A DNA stretch of 12,343 nt from DATBFX01 sp036558305. GTDB lineage: Bacteria; Chloroflexota; Chloroflexia; Thermomicrobiales; UBA6265. The stretch lies in contig DATBFX010000589.1 in the NCBI GenBank assembly GCA_036558305.1, forward strand, positions 1 through 12,343, in the 5' to 3' direction. A program made the translations under genes and the position numbers. Shown here piece by piece: positions 6,784 to 12,343 of this stretch (the first letter of the stretch is position 1; each line of letters begins with the position of its first letter). The notes under the pieces were generated by a model. The model searched no databases and had not been told where the DNA came from. It saw only the letters and a program-made list of their open reading frames with translations.

Positions 6784-8109
6784 TTACTGGTTGAAGATGG
6801 CCTCGGCTTTGCCCTGCATGTCTTTGAGGATCGAGTCGGCCTTGGTGGGGTCGGAAATGAAGTCCGCGAACGACGGGCCGGCGACGTTTTCGGCGAACTC
6901 CGGGCTCGTGTCGCGGTCGAGGAACTGGGTCACCGACTCCGCCTCGGCGACCGCCGCCAGCGACTTCTGCTGCAGGGGGCTGAAGATCGACTTGTCGATG
7001 TCCTGCGCCGCGCCGATCACACTCGGGTTTTTCGTCACGTACACCGTCTGCGCCTCCTTGGTGCCGAAGTAAAGGAGGAGCTCCTTCGCCGCTGCCTCGT
7101 TTTTGGGACTCTTCGCCATCAGCCAGCCGTCGATCGGCGCCTCGATCGTCTTGGTGCCGAACTCGTCGTTCATCGACGGCCAGGGGAAGAAGTCGAGATC
7201 GGAGGTGTCGCCGTTGAATGCTTCGCCGACGAAGTTGCCGATCGTCATCATGCCGGCCTGCTTGTTGACGAGGAGGGTCGCCGCCTCTTCCCATTTCCGC
7301 CCGTTGGGGGTGTCCTGATGGTAGGGAAGGAGGTCCGCCCAGGTCGTGAAAACGTTCTTGACGCGATCGTCGGTCCACTTCTCCTTGCCGGCCATCAGGT
7401 CGATGTGGAACTGGTAGCCGTTCATGCGGAAGTTGAGCTGGTCGAAGGTGCCCATCGCCGGCCATCGGCCGTCGTTGCCGAACGCGAACGGGACGATGCC
7501 GGCGGTCTTCATGTTGTCGGCCAGGCTCTTCAGCTCGTCGAAGGTCGTCGGCACCTTCCAGCCCTTCTCGGCCCAGAGACTCGGGCGGTAATGGATGCCC
7601 CAGCAGTAGTAGGTCCACGGCACGAAGTAGAGCTTGCCGTCCTGCCCGGTCGAGGCGAGCTTGAAACCGGCGGACATGGTGTCGTTCAGACCGGACGCCC
7701 AGACGTCGTCGATCGGTCCCAGCAGATCCTGGGCGGCGAAGTACTGCATCCGGTAACCCGCGAACCAGGGGATCACGTCGTCCGGGCTCTGCAGGTAGGT
7801 CGTGATGTTCTGCTGGAACGTGTTGTGGTCGACTTCGTTGAGTTTGATCTTGACGTTCTTGTTGGGGAAGGCGTCGATGGCGGCGTGCAGCGCCGCCTTG
7901 GGTACGGGGTCGGAGTAGTTCGAGCCGACGGGGAGGTCACCGGTGGCCTTGCCGGGTTCGACCTGGGCCTGGGCGCTGGCACGGCCGAGCGGCCAGCCGA
8001 GTCCGAGCGCCGCGGCGCCGGCCGCCGCCCCCTTCAACAGACCGCGCCGACCAATTGTATAGCCGAGCAGCGACGGACTGGGCGAACGATCACTACCGCG
8101 AGTAGCCAT
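6784..8109 (-). CDS. Sugar ABC transporter substrate-binding protein, Tat-type signal
   Basis: The 441-residue product is an extracytoplasmic sugar-binding protein of the CUT1 (SBP_bac_1-like) family, first in the importer operon. The ATG at 8109 follows AAGGGG (8120-8115) with a 5-nt spacer; the GTG at 8115 would overlap that site. The signal region has R21-R22 in 'IGRRGLLKG', an Ala/Gly-rich hydrophobic stretch and A-S-A at 44-46, which is Tat-like. There is no lipobox cysteine, so how the mature protein stays at the cell surface is unclear. Family patterns include 'FVPWTYYCWGIHYRPSLW' followed by 'KGWKVPTTFDEL', and the tryptophan- and tyrosine-rich regions expected for sugar stacking. It faces the GH42 gene across a shared control region, which suggests a beta-galactoside or related oligosaccharide as ligand (inference). 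Confidence 0.92.
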   Translation of the reverse strand: MATRGSDRSPSPSLLGYTIGRRGLLKGAAAGAAALGLGWPLGRASAQAQVEPGKATGDLPVGSNYSDPVPKAALHAAIDAFPNKNVKIKLNEVDHNTFQQNITTYLQSPDDVIPWFAGYRMQYFAAQDLLGPIDDVWASGLNDTMSAGFKLASTGQDGKLYFVPWTYYCWGIHYRPSLWAEKGWKVPTTFDELKSLADNMKTAGIVPFAFGNDGRWPAMGTFDQLNFRMNGYQFHIDLMAGKEKWTDDRVKNVFTTWADLLPYHQDTPNGRKWEEAATLLVNKQAGMMTIGNFVGEAFNGDTSDLDFFPWPSMNDEFGTKTIEAPIDGWLMAKSPKNEAAAKELLLYFGTKEAQTVYVTKNPSVIGAAQDIDKSIFSPLQQKSLAAVAEAESVTQFLDRDTSPEFAENVAGPSFADFISDPTKADSILKDMQGKAEAIFNQ

Positions 8110-8130
8110 ACGCACCCCTTCGTTGAGCGA

Positions 8131-8152
8131 CCTGTGGCAGCAGCGTCACAGG
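8131..8152. repeat. 6-bp inverted repeat in the importer leader
   Basis: CCTGTG (8131-8136) and CACAGG (8147-8152) are exact reverse complements around a 10-nt spacer. The pair lies in the predicted 5' leader of the binding-protein mRNA, about 20 nt before its start codon. It could be a short hairpin or a second regulator site. The evidence is only the symmetry. Confidence 0.35.
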
Positions 8153-8161
8153 CGACCGCGA

Positions 8162-8176
8162 TCTGAACCGTTCAGA
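8162..8176. promoter_or_regulatory. 15-bp perfect palindrome, likely repressor operator
   Basis: TCTGAACCGTTCAGA is perfectly symmetric around a central C, with 7-bp arms. It begins about 3-4 bp downstream of the predicted transcription start of the importer promoter (8186-8213, minus strand). A bound repressor there would block initiation or early elongation. The form suits a dimeric regulator such as a LacI- or GntR-family protein, common for sugar operons. No regulator gene is in the window. The divergent GH42 gene may share this control. Confidence 0.65.
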
Positions 8177-8185
8177 CTCGCCGAC

Positions 8186-8213
8186 ATTATGCCCCCCTGC
8201 GAGGCGATGTCAA
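8186..8213 (-). promoter_or_regulatory. Sigma-70-like promoter for the sugar importer operon
   Basis: On the minus strand a consensus -35, TTGACA (8213-8208), is followed by a 16-bp spacer and CATAAT (8191-8186), five of six matches to the -10 consensus. The predicted start is near 8179, giving a leader of about 70 nt before the binding-protein ATG at 8109. The AT-rich run upstream of the -35 (8214-8218) stands out in this GC-rich DNA. This is the best promoter match in the window. Confidence 0.72.
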
Positions 8214-8249
8214 CAAAACCGGCGACGAACGTATGCCGCGCGACCGAGT

Positions 8250-8293
8250 CTTGGCGCGCGTTCGCCGATGGCGTACGACGTGGTAGCGCCAAG
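8250..8293 (+). repeat. 8-bp inverted repeat in the GH42 upstream region
   Basis: CTTGGCGC (8250-8257) and GCGCCAAG (8286-8293) are exact reverse complements separated by 28 nt. Inside lies a small CGCC-GAT-GGCG dyad. A weak promoter candidate overlaps it: TTGGCG (8251-8256), 17 bp, then TACGAC (8274-8279). The structure may be a protein-binding site or an mRNA hairpin before the GH42 gene. Confidence 0.4.
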
Positions 8294-8359
8294 CCGCACC
8301 TGCTGCGAAGATGTGGCGGCCCGCAGAGGCGGGTCATCTCGTGTCAGGAGGCTCCCACC

Positions 8360-10327
8360 GTGGTCACGTCGCTCCCCTCGATCCCGCCGACCTTCGCGCT
8401 CGGCGTCTGCGATTACCCGGAGCACGTGCCGTGGGAACAGTGGAAGCACTATCCCGACCGTCAGCGGGAGCTGGGCATCACCTACGTCCGGATCGCCGAA
8501 TTCGCGTGGTCGAAGATCGAGCCGCGCGAGGGCGAATTCGACTGGAAATGGCTGGACGACGCGGTGCAAGCCCTGGCTGCCGCCGGCCGGCAGATCGTGA
8601 TGTGCACGCCGACGGCGACGCCGCCGGCGTGGCTGATCCGCAGCCACCCGGAGATCCTGCCGGTCGGCAAAGACGGCCACGTCCGCACCTTCGGTTCGCG
8701 CAAGCACTACGACCACGCGAGTCCCGTCTACCGGGAGCACTCCCGCCGGATCACGCGGGGGATCGCCGGGCGGTACGGGCGGCACCCGGCGGTCGCCGGC
8801 TGGCAGACCGACAACGAATGGGGGTGCCACGGCACGACCCGCTCCTACGGCGGGGCCAGCCAGATCGTGTTCCGCTCCTGGCTCGCGCGGCGGTACGGCA
8901 CGCTCGCGGCGCTGAACTCGGCGTGGGGCAACGTCTTTTGGAGCCAGGAGTACACGGACTGGCAACAGGTCGACCCGCCCAACCAGACGGTGACCGAACC
9001 GAATCCCTCGCACGTGCTCGATTTCGCGCGGTTCGCCAGCGACATGGTCGCCGAGTTCCAGGCGGAGCAGGTCGCGATCCTGCGGGAACTCTCACCCGGC
9101 CGCTGGATCACCCACAACTACATGATGCAGTTCATGGAGTTCGACCACTACGCGAACTGCGAGGCGCTCGACTTCGCCTCGTGGGACTCCTACCCCCTCG
9201 GTCAGGTCGAGCGGTTCCTACCCGACACCGAGAAGCTGCGGTGGGCGCGGACGGGCCACCCCGATCTCATCTCGTGGAACCACGACGTCTACCGCGGTCT
9301 GAAGGGCCGCCGCGCCTTCTGGGTGATGGAGCAGGGCGTCGGGCAGGTCAACTGGGCCGCCTCGAACTGCCTGCCCGCGGCCGGCGCGGCGGCGCTCTGG
9401 ACGGCGCAGGCCTACGCCCACGGCGCGAGTTGCGTCTCCTACTTCCGGTGGCGGGCGGCGACGATCGCCCAGGAGTTGATGCACTCCGGCCTGCTGCGGC
9501 ACGACGAGACGCTCGACCGCGGCGGCGAGGAGGTGGCCGGACTCGAACTGCACGGGCTGCCGAACGCGGAGGTGCCGGCGCGGGTCGCACTGCTGCACGA
9601 CTACGAATCGCAGTGGATCTACGACGAGCAGCCGCACAGCGAGGGCGCCAGCTACCTCGGGCAGGCGATGCTGTTCTACGGCGGGCTGCGCGCGCTCGGG
9701 GTCGACGTCGACATCCGCCACCCGGACCACGATTTGAGCGGGTACGACGTGATCGTCGCACCGGCGCTCCAACTGATGGGCGAGGACCGCGCCCGGCATC
9801 TGGCGAGCTACGCGGCGATGAGTCGCCTGGTGTTCGGACCGCGCACGGCGTACCGAACGCCGACCGGCCGCGTCCACGAGGACGGTCAGCCGGGTCCGCT
9901 GCGGGGACTGGTCGGTCACCGGCTGCTCAACTTCGACGGCATGCGGCCGGGTCTGACGGTGCGCGCCGGCGGGCACCTCGTCGAGACGTGGGCGGAGTCG
10001 TACGAACCGGCCGGCGCCGAGGTGCTCGTGACCTACGACGACGGACCGCTGACCGGCCAGGCGGCGGTCACGCGCCACGGCAACGCGTTCTCGGTCGGCG
10101 CGTGGAGCGAGACCTTGCTCGGATCGGTGCTGGCGCAGGTGTTGACGGAAGCGGGGGTGGCGGTGACGCCGCTGCCAGAGGGCGTCAGGGTTTCCCGCCG
10201 GGGCGGCAGCGAGGTCTGGATGAACTTCAACCCGGAGCCGGCGACGCTGCCGGACGGCGCGACGATCGGCCCGGTCTCGTTCCGGTTCCGTGGCCAGATG
10301 AACCGTTCGGCACGTTTGACGGGTTGA
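8360..10327 (+). CDS. GH42 family beta-galactosidase lacking the zinc-site cysteines
   Basis: The 655-residue product has normal GH42 length and would release galactose from beta-galactosides in the cytoplasm (no signal peptide). The GTG at 8360 follows AGGAGG (8346-8351) with an 8-nt spacer; the frame is open further upstream but lacks a start with such a site. The TIM barrel covers about residues 10-370, with the trimer-forming domain to about 590 and a small beta domain at the end. The acid/base is E153 ('QTDNEWGCH') and the nucleophile E324 ('FWVMEQGVGQVNW'). Numbering runs 12 ahead of Thermus A4 beta-galactosidase (E141, E312). The same offset places D118, S162, G164 and S167 where A4 has its four zinc-binding cysteines, so this site is lost. 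Some GH42 enzymes prefer arabinopyranosides or galactan fragments, so the exact substrate is open. It is divergent from the importer operon. Confidence 0.95.
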   Translation: MVTSLPSIPPTFALGVCDYPEHVPWEQWKHYPDRQRELGITYVRIAEFAWSKIEPREGEFDWKWLDDAVQALAAAGRQIVMCTPTATPPAWLIRSHPEILPVGKDGHVRTFGSRKHYDHASPVYREHSRRITRGIAGRYGRHPAVAGWQTDNEWGCHGTTRSYGGASQIVFRSWLARRYGTLAALNSAWGNVFWSQEYTDWQQVDPPNQTVTEPNPSHVLDFARFASDMVAEFQAEQVAILRELSPGRWITHNYMMQFMEFDHYANCEALDFASWDSYPLGQVERFLPDTEKLRWARTGHPDLISWNHDVYRGLKGRRAFWVMEQGVGQVNWAASNCLPAAGAAALWTAQAYAHGASCVSYFRWRAATIAQELMHSGLLRHDETLDRGGEEVAGLELHGLPNAEVPARVALLHDYESQWIYDEQPHSEGASYLGQAMLFYGGLRALGVDVDIRHPDHDLSGYDVIVAPALQLMGEDRARHLASYAAMSRLVFGPRTAYRTPTGRVHEDGQPGPLRGLVGHRLLNFDGMRPGLTVRAGGHLVETWAESYEPAGAEVLVTYDDGPLTGQAAVTRHGNAFSVGAWSETLLGSVLAQVLTEAGVAVTPLPEGVRVSRRGGSEVWMNFNPEPATLPDGATIGPVSFRFRGQMNRSARLTG

Positions 10328-10349
10328 ACGGCGAAGGGAGGGAGCCGAT

Positions 10350-10382
10350 CGAACCGACGGGTGGCGACGCGCCGTCAGTTCG
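10350..10382. terminator. Imperfect 11-bp hairpin between convergent genes
   Basis: CGAACCGACGG (10350-10360) and CCGTCAGTTCG (10372-10382) pair with one mismatch around an 11-nt loop. It sits 22 nt after the GH42 stop and immediately next to the stop of the convergent DppC-like gene. No T-tract follows on either strand. It could serve both genes as a bidirectional terminator or stabilise mRNA 3' ends. Confidence 0.42.
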
Positions 10383-10383
10383 G

Positions 10384-11298
10384 CTATCGCTTGTTGCGTC
10401 GCGGATCGAGCAGATCGCGCAAGCCGTCGCCGGTGAGGTTGAGGGCGAGAACGAGGAAGAAGATGGCGAGACCGGGAAAGATCGAGAGCCACGGGTCGTC
10501 GCGGATGTACCGGCGTCCGGCGGCGAGGTCGGCGCCCCAGGAGGGGGTGGGGGGCTGGGCGCCGAGACCGAGGAAGGAGAGGGCGGTTTCGTTCAGGATC
10601 GCGAAGGCGAAACCGAGCGAGATGAGGACGACGACCGGACCGAGGGTGTTCGGCAGGATACCGCGGAAGATGATGCGGGGGACCGAGGCACCGATCGAGC
10701 GCGCCGCCAGGACGTATTCGTTTTCCTTTTCCGCGATCATCGCCGAGCGGGAGACGCGGGCGAATTCGGGAATGGCGATCAGACCGATCGCGATGATCGC
10801 CCCCTTCTCGCCGACACCGGTGATGGCCAGGATCGCGATCGCCATCAGGATGACGGGGAAGGCGAACATGGCGTCGAGGAAGCGGCTGATGATGGCGTCG
10901 GGCCACCCGCCGAAAAACCCGGCGAACAGACCGAGTGGCAGACCGACGAGGGAGGCCAGACCGACGGAGACGACGGCGATCGTGAACGAGACACGGGTGC
11001 CGAAGACGACGCGGCTGAAGATGTCGCGTCCCTTGTCGTCGGTGCCGAAGAGGTGGTCGGCGCTCGGTGGTTGGAGGAGTGCCTTGAAGTTCGGTTTCGC
11101 CGGGTCGTAGGGGGCGATCGCGGGGGCGAAGACGACGCAGACGAGGAAGAGGCCGATCATGAGCAGTCCGACGGTGAAGGTTTTCCACCGACCGGCGCCC
11201 GCGAGTAGGCGGATCGGGGCGCTGCGTCGCGCTCTCCGCCGGCGCCCGGCAGTGGCGTAGCGGCCGGCTTGCTCGGCCCCTTCCAGCGCCGTGCCCAT
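10384..11298 (-). CDS. dppC: Dipeptide/oligopeptide ABC transporter permease, DppC/OppC-like
   Basis: The 304-residue product is the second permease of a peptide/opine/nickel-type (PepT) importer. The arginine-rich N-terminus is followed by a membrane span at about 42-64 and the family mark 'HLFGTDDKGRDIFSRVVFGT' (82-101). More spans follow near 105-130, 146-177, 219-236 and 271-288. The EAA loop is at 194-217, beginning 'EYVLAARSIGAS', and the conserved 'ETALSFLGLGAQPPTPSWG' is at 237-255. The ATG at 11298 overlaps the dppB stop in a TGATG arrangement, pointing to coupled translation. Only a weak GGGGCG ribosome site is visible. No ATPase gene follows: the next gene downstream is convergent. 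PepT permeases can also carry oligosaccharides, which would fit this locus, but the substrate cannot be read from the sequence. Confidence 0.93.
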   Translation of the reverse strand: MGTALEGAEQAGRYATAGRRRRARRSAPIRLLAGAGRWKTFTVGLLMIGLFLVCVVFAPAIAPYDPAKPNFKALLQPPSADHLFGTDDKGRDIFSRVVFGTRVSFTIAVVSVGLASLVGLPLGLFAGFFGGWPDAIISRFLDAMFAFPVILMAIAILAITGVGEKGAIIAIGLIAIPEFARVSRSAMIAEKENEYVLAARSIGASVPRIIFRGILPNTLGPVVVLISLGFAFAILNETALSFLGLGAQPPTPSWGADLAAGRRYIRDDPWLSIFPGLAIFFLVLALNLTGDGLRDLLDPRRNKR

Positions 11299-12254
11299 CA
11301 GATCGCCCCGCGACCGACGCGAATCCGGGGATCGAGGATGGCGTAGATGACGTCGACGACGATGTTGATGAGGACGAACCCGGAGGCGACGACGAGGACG
11401 ACCCCCTGGATGACCGGGTAGTCGCGGTTGCCGATCGCGCTGACCGCCAGGTCACCGATCCCCGGCAGCGCGAAGACGTTCTCGATCACGACCGCGCCGC
11501 CGATCAGGTAGCCGAGTTGCACGCCGAGGACGGTCACGAACGGGATCAGCGAGTTGCGCAGCATGTAGCCGGAGATCACCCGCCGTTCCGCCAAACCCTT
11601 CGCCCGCGCGACCAGGACAAACTCCTGCGACATCGTCTGCAACATACTCGATCGCAGGTAGCGTGTCAGCGGCCCAGAGAGGAAGACGCCGAGGGTGAAG
11701 GCCGGCAAGATCATCGTTTTGAGACTGGCGGTGAAGTCGGTGAAGGGGCTGATGTAGCCCTCGAGCGGCACCCACTTCAGTTTCACGCCGAACACGATCA
11801 CGAGCATGATCCCGAGCCAGAACCCCGGAATCGAGACGCCGAGGAATGCCCAGGTCGTCGCGACGAGATCGACCCAACTGTTGCGCTTGAGCGCGGCGAT
11901 CGTCCCGGCCGGCAGCGCGATCGCGACGGCGATGAGGAGCGAAAGTAGGGCCAGGTAGAGCGTGATCGGGAGCGAGTGACCGATCAGGCGCCAGACCGAC
12001 GTCTGGAACACCAGCGACTTGCCGAGGTCACCCTGCACGACGTGCTGAAGCCAAATGCCGTAACGCACCGGTAGCGGCTTGTCCAGCCCCATCCGGTGAT
12101 GCATCGCCGCCAGGTTTTCCTTGGAAGCCCCTTGGCCCAAGACGACCATCGCCGGATCGCCCGGGATGAAATAGACGACGAGGAAGACGATCCCGGAGAT
12201 CAAGAAGAGCACCGGAACCCCTTGCAGCAGGCGGCGGAGGATGTAGTTACCCAT
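11298..12254 (-). CDS. dppB: Dipeptide/oligopeptide ABC transporter permease, DppB/OppB-like
   Basis: The 318-residue product is the first permease of the PepT-type importer and partner of the DppC-like protein. The opening 'YILRRLLQGVPVLFLISG' is typical, with a first span at about 11-29 followed by 'FIPGDPA', then 'HRMGLDKPLPVRYGIWL' (53-69). Other spans lie near 98-121, 132-156, 181-200, 237-258 and 285-307. The EAA loop (211-238, beginning 'EFVLVARAKGLAERR') and 'ENVFALPGIGDLAVSAI' (258-274) complete the pattern, and it ends 'LDPRIRVGRG'. ATG at 12254 is chosen; a GTG one codon earlier is also possible. An in-frame TGA at 12263-12261 rules out a longer protein. No proper ribosome binding site precedes it because an 8-bp tandem repeat fills the leader. 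The solute-binding protein gene may lie beyond the right edge. Confidence 0.92.
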   Translation of the reverse strand: MGNYILRRLLQGVPVLFLISGIVFLVVYFIPGDPAMVVLGQGASKENLAAMHHRMGLDKPLPVRYGIWLQHVVQGDLGKSLVFQTSVWRLIGHSLPITLYLALLSLLIAVAIALPAGTIAALKRNSWVDLVATTWAFLGVSIPGFWLGIMLVIVFGVKLKWVPLEGYISPFTDFTASLKTMILPAFTLGVFLSGPLTRYLRSSMLQTMSQEFVLVARAKGLAERRVISGYMLRNSLIPFVTVLGVQLGYLIGGAVVIENVFALPGIGDLAVSAIGNRDYPVIQGVVLVVASGFVLINIVVDVIYAILDPRIRVGRGAI

Positions 12255-12261
12255 CACCGAT

Positions 12262-12312
12262 CAGACGGACAGACGGACAGACGGACAGACGGACAGACGG
12301 ACAGACGGACAG
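12262..12312. repeat. 8-bp tandem repeat (CAGACGGA), about 6.4 copies
   Basis: Six perfect head-to-tail copies of CAGACGGA run from 12262 to 12309, followed by a further CAG. Each unit is nearly a doubled tetranucleotide (CAGA/CGGA). The array ends 7 nt before the dppB ATG and lies in its 5' leader. The unit length suits slipped-strand copy-number change. No coding frame uses it. Confidence 0.95.
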
Positions 12313-12343
12313 AAATCTTCTCCTTCCGCCTGTCCGTCTGTCC
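12299..12343. repeat. Inverted copy of the tandem repeat, forming a long hairpin cut by the window edge
   Basis: GGACAGACGGACAG (12299-12312) pairs perfectly with CTGTCCGTCTGTCC (12330-12343) around a 17-nt loop. The right arm reaches the last base of the window and may continue, since the left side offers five more repeat units. On the minus strand the loop reads GCGGAAGGAGAAGATTT, which includes a ribosome-site-like GGAAGGAG. That lies about 70 nt from the dppB start, too far to serve it. Confidence 0.9.

Noticed and set aside
6743..7618. Possible N-terminal extension of the MalF-like permease through the binding-protein gene
   Set aside because: The frame is open by chance in GC-rich DNA, but it overlaps the well-supported binding-protein gene on the same strand and adds no permease-like sequence. 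The GTG at 6742 gives a normal protein.
10300..10308. GAACCGTTC, identical to the core of the palindrome at 8162-8176
   Set aside because: It lies inside the GH42 coding end and lacks the outer arm bases. A single 9-base match within coding sequence is not enough to call an operator.
8311..11208. A 965-codon plus-strand open frame crossing GH42 and the opposite strand of dppC
   Set aside because: It is in a different frame from GH42 and antisense to dppC, both clear family members. Its arginine/glycine-rich, then Glu/Asp-rich composition is what GC-rich shadow frames give. No ribosome site or domain was seen.
1..12343. CRISPR arrays, tRNA/rRNA genes, insertion sequences or integrase genes
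   Set aside because: None was seen on either strand. The repeat at the right edge has an 8-bp unit without spacers, so it is not a CRISPR array, and no transposase-like protein is present.

Overview
The window is high-GC DNA with closely packed genes, several GTG starts, strong AGGAGG-type ribosome binding sites and at least three Tat signal peptides. This style fits a Chloroflexota bacterium of the Thermomicrobia type. The 'AQD-VATPEA' stretch after one signal peptide also points that way. The assignment is inferred from style and protein flavour, because no marker gene is present.

Layout from left to right. (1) 1-1178 (-): a GH123/DUF4091-type glycoside hydrolase, cut by the left edge. (2) 1179-1588: a divergent intergenic region with a perfect 8-bp inverted repeat and a 12-nt direct repeat, but no clear promoter. 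(3) 1589-4805 (+): a two-gene operon for Tat-exported oxidoreductases, a multicopper oxidase with a Met-rich segment and a berberine-bridge-type flavoprotein with both covalent FAD attachment residues. (4) 4854-8109 (-): a CUT1-type sugar ABC importer operon, transcribed in the order binding protein, MalF-like permease, MalG-like permease, with no ATPase gene. (5) 8110-8359: a divergent control region with a strong sigma-70-like promoter for the importer, a perfect 15-bp palindrome just downstream of the predicted transcription start, and further dyads. (6) 8360-10327 (+): a GH42 beta-galactosidase-family enzyme whose four zinc-binding cysteines are all replaced. (7) 10384-12254 (-): overlapping DppC- and DppB-like permease genes, also without ATPases. 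(8) 12262-12343: an 8-bp tandem repeat followed by its inverted copy, running off the right edge and filling the dppB leader.

Taken together this looks like a carbohydrate-use island. Oligosaccharides, probably beta-galactosides and possibly HexNAc-containing glycans, would enter through the CUT1 importer, be cut in the cytoplasm by the GH42 and GH123-like enzymes (neither has a signal peptide), and be controlled by an unseen repressor acting at 8162-8176. The exported oxidase pair may act on sugars or phenolics outside the membrane. The Dpp-type permeases may import peptides or further oligosaccharides. No RNA genes, CRISPR array, transposase, integrase or defence genes were seen. The most unusual features are the oxidase pair, the zinc-site-less GH42, the promoter-operator and the tandem-repeat hairpin at the right edge.
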